The notes beneath the pieces are model-generated. The model was not told the origin of the DNA, did no database searches, and saw only the letters and a program-made list of their open reading frames with translations. This document shows positions 8,801-14,475 of a DNA stretch of 14,475 nucleotides, piece by piece. Origin of the DNA: TTA-H9 sp002071415 (GTDB taxonomy: Bacteria > Bacteroidota > Bacteroidia > Bacteroidales > TTA-H9); assembly GCA_035411425.1 (NCBI GenBank), contig DAONSX010000055.1, positions 1 through 14,475 of the forward strand, read 5' to 3'. A program made the position numbers and the translations under genes. Numbering within the stretch: the stretch's first letter is position 1; every line of letters begins with the position of its first letter.

Positions 8801-10031
8801 CGACTGGAATATGACGAGTTCTCCTCAAAAGCCTTGGGATGCCAATGAATATTATGAAAAGGTAATCGGAGGCATGTGGTCACCTTATGGCCTCTGCGCT
8901 TACCATGATCAAAGCAATGAAGGCCCTGCATATAATGTTATCTCAAAGAATCTCGATCCCTTATCGAAGCTTGCCAGTGTAGATATTGTGCTAACACCAG
9001 ACAAATCGAAATGGACCCGATCTGTGGTTATTGAAATGTGTTCCGATCCAAAACTTTCGGAGGGAGGTGTCAAACGTTTTAACATAAGAGCTGCACCTTC
9101 GGTGAACAAGGAAGGCAAGAAAGCCGATCCCAATTCTCCCCCCAGTACTAACCCCGATGATCCAAACTATATTTCTGCAGTTGGATTTAGTTGGTTCCCG
9201 GGTTATGCCATCAACCTCGAAACGGGTGAACGACTCAACATTATGTTTGGCGAAGATAGCTGGCTGAGCGGCCATAATGGGAGAGATATGCTCTGGAATC
9301 CTACTTCGACATTATACGAAAATAACCAACCCATTTTTGGTGGCAAACATTATGTATATGTCATGCAACATACCCAAATAATCATTCAGGGTGATTCGAT
9401 CTATGAATTTCCTGCTTACGACGGATGCAGATATATCAGCCTGATATTGCAGCGTAGCCCTGAAAACATCATGAAAACAGCGGTATATGGAAGCACCATG
9501 TGGGTTGGAATGCCTATCATGGATGGCACGCATTCCGAAAATTGGCTTTCGAACGATGCCCGTTTCAGAATAAGGGTTTCTAAGCCGTATTTGCGTTATT
9601 ATTCCAGACCTTTACCCCCGGGAAGTACCGATACGACCAATAATAACTTCCCATTGTATGGATTCTCGACCGAAGGTCTCGAGCCTATTTACAATGATAT
9701 TGTAAAAATCCAGAAGGACCTCGATTTGATCAATATTGTCCCCAATCCTTATTATGCCTATTCTTCTTACGAAAACAATGCACTGGATAACAGGGTGAAA
9801 TTTACCAACCTGCCCAAAAAATGCATTATTACGATTTACAATATGAGTGGAACTCTTATACGTCAGTTTACTAAAGACGATCCAACCACTTACCTCGATT
9901 GGGATTTGAAGAATTTTGCCGGAATTCCCGTTGCAGGAGGGGTTTACATCGTTCACGTCAAAAGCGATGGAGGTGAGCGAATTCTGAAATGGTTCGGTGC
10001 TTTGCGGCCTATTGATCTTAATACCTTCTAA
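5844..10031 (+). CDS. Large secreted surface protein with T9SS-like C-terminal domain
   Basis: 1395 aa from this start. A signal peptide (MMKMYQR, then the hydrophobic run ILLIATIASLISINIYG) precedes a long extracellular region rich in Trp, Tyr, Gly, Asn and Pro. An earlier in-frame ATG at 5820 adds eight polar residues; I prefer 5844 because it gives a compact n-region after an A-rich leader. Landmarks are NTGGDMWWNL and SLWIGGLDVN near the N-terminus, a calcium-loop-like DMDGNGEYDP at about 203-212, LWWVFNDKGN near 257-266, and SVELLRVVDDKCQALFDNCF in the middle. The last 99 residues form an unusual C-terminal domain listed separately. I recognise it as a Bacteroidota family of very large T9SS-type proteins, but know no catalytic motif or substrate. 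Its place between a TonB receptor and a PorV homologue suggests export through the T9SS and a joint role at the surface. Confidence 0.85.
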   Translation: MMKMYQRILLIATIASLISINIYGEEFVGDKLKQSKNVKASTAGCTAASAYQFLDINNVRCRINTGGDMWWNLDTGAGSRGQYFIPANTTKSSLFVGSLWIGGLDVNDQLKLAALRYRQIGNDYWTGPLTIDGTAAVDAAVCAEYDKFFVISRAEVDEFLGWWYSTNRSEEYPGYSIPKSIMDWPAHGDPSKFQSYYLAPFYDMDGNGEYDPNQGDYPYYDIPNELCHSPVQTMEGINGIVKGSILADQVLKGDKTLWWVFNDKGNIHTESSGQAIGLEIRAQAFAFSTNDEINNMTFCSYEIINRSTFTLTQTYFAPNTDPDLGYAWDDYVGCDVLRGMGYCYNGKAVDGTGESEAYGDQPPAVGIDFFQGPYLDPDGYDNPSFLADGILGPSFNGDCSIVNFDSTVIVMTYGKPGEEKTGNFMVRSAAINGVNFGNGIVDDERFGMRRFVYYNNSYGIQGDPNIAAEYYNYLRGIWIDNTKMVYGGNAHPSNPGAVGPETDFMFPGDSDPCNWSTGGAPPNGGLNQNGLYWTEVLAGNAPSDRRFVQSAGPFTLEPGAVNYITFGVPWARAISGGPYASVELLRVVDDKCQALFDNCFKVLDGPDAPDLTIQELDRELIIYITNKKTSNNHREGYVERDITIKTGDSLYRFEGYQIFQLKDASVSVESIHDPAKARLVFQCDIRNGVTKLVNHYPDQAIGYSVPVVEVAGGDKGISHVFRIREDAFATGDNRLVNHKQYYYLAIAYAYNEFKKYTVEPTGLDGQKKPYLAGRKNIKVYTGIPHKTVNGLVTQSNFNDGPVIMRIQGQGNGGMSLELSQATIDEILSKPMASIDNTYGSPDYPIAYQPIYQPGMGPLNITVIDPLNVKKGRFSLQFIRNVEQNGVLTNAAWIMKDEEGKIYRSDSTINYYYQQLFLDLGLAVHVYQVLYPGDSLSINNGFIESNLIYADSSRRYLSGVYDNNIPSSPQNWIRAGTYKDRENPKYNDWNMTSSPQKPWDANEYYEKVIGGMWSPYGLCAYHDQSNEGPAYNVISKNLDPLSKLASVDIVLTPDKSKWTRSVVIEMCSDPKLSEGGVKRFNIRAAPSVNKEGKKADPNSPPSTNPDDPNYISAVGFSWFPGYAINLETGERLNIMFGEDSWLSGHNGRDMLWNPTSTLYENNQPIFGGKHYVYVMQHTQIIIQGDSIYEFPAYDGCRYISLILQRSPENIMKTAVYGSTMWVGMPIMDGTHSENWLSNDARFRIRVSKPYLRYYSRPLPPGSTDTTNNNFPLYGFSTEGLEPIYNDIVKIQKDLDLINIVPNPYYAYSSYENNALDNRVKFTNLPKKCIITIYNMSGTLIRQFTKDDPTTYLDWDLKNFAGIPVAGGVYIVHVKSDGGERILKWFGALRPIDLNTF
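9732..10028 (+). other. C-terminal sorting-like domain of the large secreted protein
   Basis: The 99 C-terminal residues begin with NIVPNPYYAYSSYE, which contains the NP dipeptide that typically opens T9SS sorting domains. Next come RVKFTNLP, the strand CIITIYNMSGTLIRQF, DWDLKNFAGIPVAGGVYIVHV and the tail GERILKWFGALRPIDLNTF. The order (NP motif, IYNxxG strand, GVY strand) follows the type A and FlgD-Ig-like pattern. Unlike canonical type A domains, which stop soon after the last Lys-containing strand, it continues through WFGALRPIDLNTF. Confidence 0.6.
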
Positions 10032-10084
10032 AATTCAACGATATGATAAATGCTAAACGTTTAATCACTCAAAAAACAAAAGGT

Positions 10085-11149
10085 ATGAAACAGATTTATA
10101 AATATATTTCCGCAATAGTTCTGGCCATTATCATCTTTAACCCCTTTGAGGAAATTCAGGCCGGCAACAAGGATCGTTCCGGACAAGCCGGAGCATCAGA
10201 ACTTCTTATCAATCCCTGGGCTCGCAGCAGCGGCTGGGGTGGTGTGAATACGGCCTCGGTCAGAGGCCTCGAGGCCATGTTTGGCAATGTAGCAGGTGTT
10301 GCTCACACGGGCAGCACTGAATTGATATTCGCACAAACTCAATGGTTGAAAGGAACCGATATTACCATTTCAGCTTTTGGTTTGACTCAAAGAATCAGTG
10401 AATCGGGTGTTTTGGGACTGAGTGTAATGTCGATGTCCATAGGCGATATCATGATTACCCGAACCGACCTTCCCGAAGGTGGAATAGGTACGTTTTCTCC
10501 CAGTTATCTCAATGTAGGAATTTCTTATTCTCAGGCTTTTTCCTCCAGCATTTATGGAGGTGTTCTGATCCGCATTATCAATGAATCTATTTCAGATGCT
10601 TCGGCTGGTGGAATTGCCATAGATGCAGGTATCCAATACATTACAGGAGATCAGGAAAACATCAAGTTTGGAATTGCTCTGAGAAATGTGGGGCCAACTA
10701 TCTCATTTTCGGGAGATGGTTTTGCAACTCGCGTGAGTATTCCAGGCCAAGAAACTTTATTTACCTTGACGGAACGTCAGAACAAATTCGAGCTTCCCAC
10801 AACCATGAGCATTGGAGCAGCTTACGATTTTCTTTTCGGTGGTTCGAGATTTACCCTTGCCGGAAATTTTCAATCCAACGCTTTCAGTAATGACCTGTTC
10901 ATGCTGGGAGGAGAATTTTCTTTTAGAGATTATGTTATGCTCAGAGCTGGATATGCCTACGAAGACGGTATCTTCGAAGATATAGAAAGCAGTAATAAAA
11001 TCACTGTTTCGAAAGGATTCAGTGGCGGATTGACAGTTCAAGTTCCTTTCAACAAGGAAAAAGGCTCGAACTTCTCAGTTGATTATTCTTACAGATCGAC
11101 CGAGCATTTCGATGGCACCCATACTATTGGAGTTCGGATAGCTTTGTAA
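10085..11149 (+). CDS. PorV/PorQ-family outer-membrane protein
   Basis: 354 aa from this ATG; an in-frame ATG at 10043 would add 14 residues. I chose 10085 because AAAAAACAAAAGGT precedes it and MKQIYKYISAIVLAIIIFNP is a typical signal peptide, cleaved near EIQAG. The mature part opens with GASELLINPWARSSGWGG and ASVRGLEAMFGNVAGVA, then repeated Gly-rich amphipathic strands (GVLGLSVMSMSIGDIMI, GGIGTFSPSYLNVGISYS) and ends as a barrel strand, HTIGVRIAL. This fits the PorV/PorQ group of FadL-like barrels; PorV carries T9SS cargo from the translocon to the attachment complex, and PorQ belongs to the same family. Because it directly follows a large T9SS-like cargo gene, I infer a dedicated shuttle or receptor for that cargo rather than the genome's housekeeping PorV. 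A terminator follows. Confidence 0.85.
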   Translation: MKQIYKYISAIVLAIIIFNPFEEIQAGNKDRSGQAGASELLINPWARSSGWGGVNTASVRGLEAMFGNVAGVAHTGSTELIFAQTQWLKGTDITISAFGLTQRISESGVLGLSVMSMSIGDIMITRTDLPEGGIGTFSPSYLNVGISYSQAFSSSIYGGVLIRIINESISDASAGGIAIDAGIQYITGDQENIKFGIALRNVGPTISFSGDGFATRVSIPGQETLFTLTERQNKFELPTTMSIGAAYDFLFGGSRFTLAGNFQSNAFSNDLFMLGGEFSFRDYVMLRAGYAYEDGIFEDIESSNKITVSKGFSGGLTVQVPFNKEKGSNFSVDYSYRSTEHFDGTHTIGVRIAL

Positions 11150-11160
11150 GGACTTTTTAG

Positions 11161-11168
11161 TAATTTTG
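11161..11168 (+). promoter_or_regulatory. Candidate -7 box upstream of greA
   Basis: TAATTTTG matches TAnnTTTG exactly. It lies just before the terminator hairpin, so a transcript starting near 11175 would begin with that hairpin before reaching greA at 11251. A TTTG at 11143-11146 is 14 nt upstream, shorter than usual -33 spacing. Chance occurrence in AT-rich DNA is possible. Confidence 0.35.
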
Positions 11169-11177
11169 CAACATCAA

Positions 11178-11220
11178 AAAAGAGGACCCTTTCATGCAAA
11201 AAGGGTCTTCTTTTCTTTAG
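11178..11220 (+). terminator. Strong hairpin terminator after the three-gene operon
   Basis: Left arm 11178-11192 (AAAAGAGGACCCTTT) pairs with right arm 11200-11214 (AAAGGGTCTTCTTTT) as a 15-bp stem with one G-U pair and a 7-nt loop CATGCAA. The T-rich arm continues as CTTT. It is 28 nt past the stop of the PorV-like gene and reads as an intrinsic terminator. The A-run on the left would let it act in both directions. Confidence 0.8.
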
Positions 11221-11250
11221 TACAAAAAACCAAGGTAAATTGTTTACAAC

Positions 11251-11724
11251 ATGAGCGAAATTCAGTATTACACAAAACAAGGGCTGGAATCATTGAAACA
11301 ACAGCTCGATTACCTAACTACTGTGGAAAGGTCGAGAATTTCTCAGATGATAGCCGAAGCCCGCGATAAAGGCGATTTATCAGAAAATGCTGAATACGAC
11401 GCAGCTAAAGAACAACAGGGATTATTGGAATTAAAGATATCGAAACTCCAGAATCTCTTACTGAATGCTCGTATAATAGATGATGTTGACATAGATGTAC
11501 ATCAGGTTTCCCTCTTTACTACCGTAAAGTTGAAAAATATCAAAACGGGTGCTATTACATCCTATTCTATTGTACCCGAAAGCGAAGCCAATTTAAAAGC
11601 GGGAAAAATTTCGGTCACATCACCCATTGCTAAAGGCTTGCTTGGCCATAAATCCAAGGAAGAAGTCGCAGTAAAAGTCCCGGCAGGAACTTTGCATTTT
11701 CAAATTCTTGAAATAACCCGTTAA
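11251..11724 (+). CDS. greA: Transcription elongation factor GreA
   Basis: 157 aa, the normal length for GreA. It binds RNA polymerase through the secondary channel and stimulates cleavage of backtracked RNA so that stalled elongation can resume. The N-terminal coiled coil (about 1-75) carries the acidic tip motif GDLSENAEYDAAKEQQ; D42 and E45 match the acidic pair (D41/E44 in E. coli) that helps hold the catalytic magnesium. The C-terminal FKBP-like domain (about 80-157) contains the typical SPIAKGLLGHKSKEEVAVKVP segment. It lies 13 nt upstream of the HIT-family gene, so the two are probably cotranscribed. It is separated from the upstream operon by the hairpin at 11178-11214. Confidence 0.97.
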   Translation: MSEIQYYTKQGLESLKQQLDYLTTVERSRISQMIAEARDKGDLSENAEYDAAKEQQGLLELKISKLQNLLLNARIIDDVDIDVHQVSLFTTVKLKNIKTGAITSYSIVPESEANLKAGKISVTSPIAKGLLGHKSKEEVAVKVPAGTLHFQILEITR

Positions 11725-11737
11725 TCCCAACCTAAAA

Positions 11738-12133
11738 ATGCCAAGCATATTTTCGAAAATTGTGAATGGTGAAATTCCTGCCTATAAAGTAGCCGAATCC
11801 AATGATTATCTGGCCTTTCTCGATATCAATCCTCTTTGTAAAGGTCATACCCTGGTCATTCCTAAAAAAGAAATAGATTATATTTTCGACTTGAATGATG
11901 ATGACTTACAAGGACTGATCCTCTTTGCCAAGAAGGTGGCTAAAGGAATCGAAAAAACCATTCCTTGCAAAAGAATTGGAATCGCCGTAATCGGCCTCGA
12001 AATTCCACATGCCCATATTCACCTTATTCCTCTGCAGGGTATATATGATATCGATTTTTCGAAGCCTAAATTAAAGTTACCGGCCGAAGAAATGAGAACC
12101 ATAGCCGAAAAAATAGCAGCGAATATTGGCTAA
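11738..12133 (+). CDS. HIT-family nucleotide hydrolase/transferase
   Basis: 131 aa, the usual length of a bacterial Hint-like HIT protein. It opens with SIFSKIVNGEIPAYKVAES, the standard start of the family, followed by the LDINPLCKGHTLVIPKK segment. The histidine triad sits at H91-A-H93-I-H95 in IPHAHIHLIP; the middle-to-last histidines act on the phosphorus of a nucleotide. Family members cleave adenosine phosphoramidates or related nucleotides; the natural substrate cannot be told from sequence. The short gap after greA indicates one transcription unit, a pairing I recall as common in Bacteroidota. A hairpin terminator at 12157-12181 follows. Confidence 0.92.
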   Translation: MPSIFSKIVNGEIPAYKVAESNDYLAFLDINPLCKGHTLVIPKKEIDYIFDLNDDDLQGLILFAKKVAKGIEKTIPCKRIGIAVIGLEIPHAHIHLIPLQGIYDIDFSKPKLKLPAEEMRTIAEKIAANIG

Positions 12134-12156
12134 ATACTTTATTTTGAGTATAGAGA

Positions 12157-12188
12157 GGAAGAGGGTTCAATAGCCTCTTTCATTTTTT
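12157..12188 (+). terminator. Terminator of the greA-HIT unit
   Basis: Arms GGAAGAGG (12157-12164) and CCTCTTTC (12174-12181) form an 8-bp stem with one G-U pair and a 9-nt loop, followed by ATTTTTT. It overlaps the stop and last codons of the convergent gene on the minus strand, which itself lacks a T-run on its own side. Confidence 0.65.
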
Positions 12189-14068
12189 CCTTCTATAAAA
12201 TTGATGAATGATTTATTGACTACTTTGTTGCCACCAGGCGTAGGATAATTACCCGTAAAATACCAGTCGCCCGAATGGTGTGGTATAGCCTGATGAAGAT
12301 GATCAACGGTTTGAAATATTACACTCACTCTTGACTTGACCTGATGGTTCTTGACCAATTGACTGATTTTGTTCGAAATTTCTTCATCGCTGAAGGGTTC
12401 ATAAATTTTTTTTACCGGGTTTTGAATTTGTTCCCGGGGGAGATTTTCTTGGGCTTTCGCCATGCGATAAACCTGATTGATGATATGTGCTTGATTTGTT
12501 TCTTTGAGCAGTTCGATGGCAGCCTTAAAAGCTATAAAATCGGAAAGTTTGGCCATATCTATTCCATAACAGTCGGGATAACGGATTTGAGGAGCAGACG
12601 AAGCAACGATGATATGTTTGGGCTCTAAGCGATCGAGTATTCTGATGATGCTTTTTCTAAGTGTAGTACCCCTCACAATGGAATCGTCCAGAACTACCAG
12701 ATTGTCGATTCCTGCACGTATAGCTCCATAAGTCACATCGTAAACATGAGCTACCAGATCATCCCTTTGTTCGTCTTCGGCAATAAAGGTCCTGATTTTG
12801 ATATCCTTTACTGCAATTCTTTCGAATCGAGGCTTGATATTGAAAATCTCATCTATTTCATTCTTAGTGGGAGTATAATCGAGTGCCAGTAATTTTTCCT
12901 TCCGTTTTTCATCACAAAATTCGGCAAGGGCTTCCATTAAACCCTGAAATGCAACAGCGGCAGTATTGGGTATATATGAAAAAACTGTATTTTCCAGATC
13001 ATAATCTATTGCCTTCAGAATAGAAGGCAGGAGCATTTTACCCAATTGTTTCCTTTCGTGATATATTTCTTGGTCGGTTCCTCTCGAAAAATAAATTCGT
13101 TCGAATGAGCATGAGGCAGTTCGTATCGGTTCAGCAAATTGCTGTAATGACCATTCTCCATTGCTTTTTACCTGCAAAAAATGAGCTGGTGGTATTTCAT
13201 CTATCTGATGGGCTTTGACATTCAGAGTGGTTTGTATGACAGGCCTTTCGGAAGTTGCTATTACTACTTCATCATCGGCATAAAAGTAGGCCGGCCGTAT
13301 TCCTGCCGGGTCACGCATAATAAAGGCATCTCCATGACCTATTATGCCGGCCATTACATAGCCTCCATCCCATTTCGAAGCTGCTCTGGTTAAAACACTC
13401 TTCAAATCGAAATGAGTGATGATAAAGTCGGTAATCTCTTTCTTTGAATAGCCTTTAGCTCTAAATGCTTTGAATAACCTTTCATTTTCTTCATCCACAA
13501 AATGTCCAATTCTTTCGAGAACAGTAACCGTGTCAGAAGTCTCGACAGGATATTGCCCCAAATCGACTAAAGTCTTGAAAAGTTCATCTACGTTGGTGAG
13601 GTTGAAATTGCCCGCTAAAACAAGATTTCTGGTTTTCCAGTTATTTTCCCGTAAAAACGGATGAAGATTCTGTATGGAATTTTTTCCGTATGTACCATAG
13701 CGCAAATGTCCCAGGAAAATTTCTCCGGTAAAATCAATATTTTCCTTCAGCCACTGCACATCATTCAGACGATGGGGATGATCTTCGCGTAGCTGTCGGA
13801 AGGGCGCAAAAATCTGGTCGAAGACATCCTTTATGGATGTAGTTGCATTGGAACGAACTCTGTTGATATATTTTTTACCAGGTAGTAAACCGAGTTTTAT
13901 ACAAGCCACACCCGCTCCATCCTGTCCGCGGTTGTGCTGCTTTTCCATTAACAATTGAAGTTTATTTAAACCATAGAGAGAAGTACCATATTTCCCAAGA
14001 TAATATTCTAAGGGTTTAAGGAGTCGAATAAAGGCAATGCCGCATTCATGCTTGATCGGTTCGCTCAT
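12167..14068 (-). CDS. Amidophosphoribosyltransferase (PurF) family protein, long divergent form
   Basis: 633 aa from ATG 14068. An upstream ATG at 14095 would add nine residues but lies at the likely transcription start. The N-terminal Ntn glutaminase half shows HECGIAF with candidate nucleophile C9, HNRGQDGAGVA, GHLRYGTYG, and AGNFNLTN (152-159) where canonical PurF has an HNGNL-type motif. The C-terminal phosphoribosyltransferase half has the PRPP loop VVLDDSIVRGTT at 458-469. The expected reaction is the first step of purine synthesis, PRPP plus glutamine to phosphoribosylamine. It is longer than typical PurF of roughly 470-510 aa, with extra sequence between the RGQD and GHLRY motifs, in the middle, and at the C-terminus. 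The YFTGNYPT segment near 603-610 has Tyr where iron-sulfur forms have Cys. It may be a Bacteroidota-specific paralogue, so no symbol is given. Confidence 0.88.
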   Translation of the reverse strand: MSEPIKHECGIAFIRLLKPLEYYLGKYGTSLYGLNKLQLLMEKQHNRGQDGAGVACIKLGLLPGKKYINRVRSNATTSIKDVFDQIFAPFRQLREDHPHRLNDVQWLKENIDFTGEIFLGHLRYGTYGKNSIQNLHPFLRENNWKTRNLVLAGNFNLTNVDELFKTLVDLGQYPVETSDTVTVLERIGHFVDEENERLFKAFRAKGYSKKEITDFIITHFDLKSVLTRAASKWDGGYVMAGIIGHGDAFIMRDPAGIRPAYFYADDEVVIATSERPVIQTTLNVKAHQIDEIPPAHFLQVKSNGEWSLQQFAEPIRTASCSFERIYFSRGTDQEIYHERKQLGKMLLPSILKAIDYDLENTVFSYIPNTAAVAFQGLMEALAEFCDEKRKEKLLALDYTPTKNEIDEIFNIKPRFERIAVKDIKIRTFIAEDEQRDDLVAHVYDVTYGAIRAGIDNLVVLDDSIVRGTTLRKSIIRILDRLEPKHIIVASSAPQIRYPDCYGIDMAKLSDFIAFKAAIELLKETNQAHIINQVYRMAKAQENLPREQIQNPVKKIYEPFSDEEISNKISQLVKNHQVKSRVSVIFQTVDHLHQAIPHHSGDWYFTGNYPTPGGNKVVNKSFINFIEGKNERGY

Positions 14069-14099
14069 GATAGAGGATACATTACACAAAATCAAGCTG

Positions 14100-14125
14100 C
14101 AAAATTACGTATTTTAACCCCTCAA
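14100..14125 (-). promoter_or_regulatory. Promoter of the PurF-family gene
   Basis: On the minus strand, TAATTTTG (14107 down to 14100) matches TAnnTTTG, and a TTG at 14125-14123 sits 15 nt upstream as a possible -33 element. Transcription from about 14093 leaves a leader near 25 nt before the ATG at 14068 and argues against the start at 14095. Confidence 0.5.
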
Positions 14126-14167
14126 TAATTCCCAATGATAGAAGAATATCAAATGGTCACAATCATC

Positions 14168-14183
14168 GAAGGAATGTTCCTTC
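14168..14183. repeat. Inverted repeat between two divergent promoters
   Basis: GAAGGAA-TG-TTCCTTC is a perfect 7-bp dyad with a 2-nt centre, in the shape of a repressor or activator site. It lies about 60 bp upstream of the PurF-family -7 box and about 115 bp upstream of the -7 box of the rightward gene. A second dyad, ATGAAAA-T-TTTTCAT, is at 14203-14217, and TTCATAAGA is repeated at 14213-14221 and 14243-14251. The protein that would bind is unknown. Confidence 0.35.
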
Positions 14184-14278
14184 CGAAGAAAAATGAGATT
14201 TCATGAAAATTTTTCATAAGAAATTTGGCCTGCTATAACTGCTTCATAAGATTTTTGTGAAATTTTAATAATAAATTC

Positions 14279-14306
14279 TTGTATTATCAGAAAAACTTTA
14301 CCTTTG
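14279..14306 (+). promoter_or_regulatory. Promoter of the gene starting at 14379
   Basis: TTG at 14279-14281 and TACCTTTG at 14299-14306 are separated by 17 nt, a good Bacteroidota -33/-7 pair and the clearest in this window. Transcription would begin near 14313, giving a leader of about 65 nt that is AT-rich with no obvious hairpin. Confidence 0.65.
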
Positions 14307-14378
14307 TATCCGATAAATCTCAAATTTTTTGAGGCAGTATCAAAAACACCATTATTCACATTCAAAAATAAAATTTTT

Positions 14379-14475
14379 ATGGCAGAAGAAAAAATTTACT
14401 TTGATGAGGGAAATGTAAAAGTTACGAATGCGCGTTTCCTGACTTATGGCAAAATGCACTCAATGGCTAATGTGA
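14379..14475 (+). CDS. Probable DUF6232-type membrane protein, 5' end only
   Basis: Only the first 32 codons are in the window; the gene continues to the right. The ATG follows an A/T-rich leader (AAAATAAAATTTTT) typical of Bacteroidota and lies downstream of a good promoter. The visible residues include EEKIYFDEGNVKVTNARFLT and then YGKMHSMANV. The pattern (Y-F/L-x-D/E-G-x-V-x-V-T-N-x-R-F, then an M-x-N-V turn) recalls DUF6232 proteins, small proteins with an N-terminal beta-domain and following transmembrane helices. The membrane part is not visible here, so the assignment is tentative. Function is unknown. Confidence 0.6.
   Translation, partial: MAEEKIYFDEGNVKVTNARFLTYGKMHSMANV

Noticed and set aside
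8003..9580. Repeated 13-mer TTCAGAATAAGGG inside the large secreted gene
   Set aside because: The two copies are short, over 1.5 kb apart and encode similar FRIR segments in coding sequence; likely coincidence.
14096..14378. Possible small RNA or tRNA in the last intergenic gap
   Set aside because: No cloverleaf or stable long hairpin; the promoter at 14279-14306 fits the following gene.

Overview
The window reads as a Bacteroidota chromosome segment, probably Bacteroidales or a close uncultured relative. The evidence is Bacteroidota-type -7 promoter boxes (TAnnTTTG), start codons without clear Shine-Dalgarno sites, lipoproteins with acidic residues after the lipobox cysteine, a type IX secretion (T9SS) sorting domain, a PorV/PorQ-family outer-membrane protein and a large TonB-dependent receptor with an N-terminal carboxypeptidase-regulatory-like domain. 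I see no rRNA, tRNA, CRISPR array or intact mobile element.

Layout. 1-235 is the 3' end of a T9SS cargo gene, possibly frameshifted. 488-961 (minus) and 1006-1320 (plus) are two divergent small lipoproteins. The first has a Rieske-like fold signature that has lost most iron ligands; the second is a short charged coiled coil. Their -7 boxes form one palindrome between them. 1413-1871 is a small membrane-anchored protein with a distinctive C-terminal motif. 2069-11149 is the core of the window: three co-directional, closely spaced genes for a 1237-aa TonB-dependent receptor, a roughly 1400-aa secreted protein with an unusual C-terminal sorting-like domain, and a PorV/PorQ-family barrel. A strong hairpin terminator follows. 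11251-12133 is a housekeeping pair, greA and a HIT-family hydrolase. 12167-14068 (minus) is a long, divergent amidophosphoribosyltransferase-family protein. After a regulatory-looking gap, the start of a probable DUF6232-type membrane protein runs off the window at 14379.

How the genes work together. The three-gene block looks like a dedicated outer-membrane/surface module. The large protein would be exported by the T9SS, with the neighbouring PorV-like barrel as candidate shuttle or receptor for its C-terminal domain, and the TonB receptor would share its function at the cell surface. The substrate is unknown. The block is the best candidate for an undescribed system here. The family assignments rest on sequence recognition; the functional linkage is inference from gene order.
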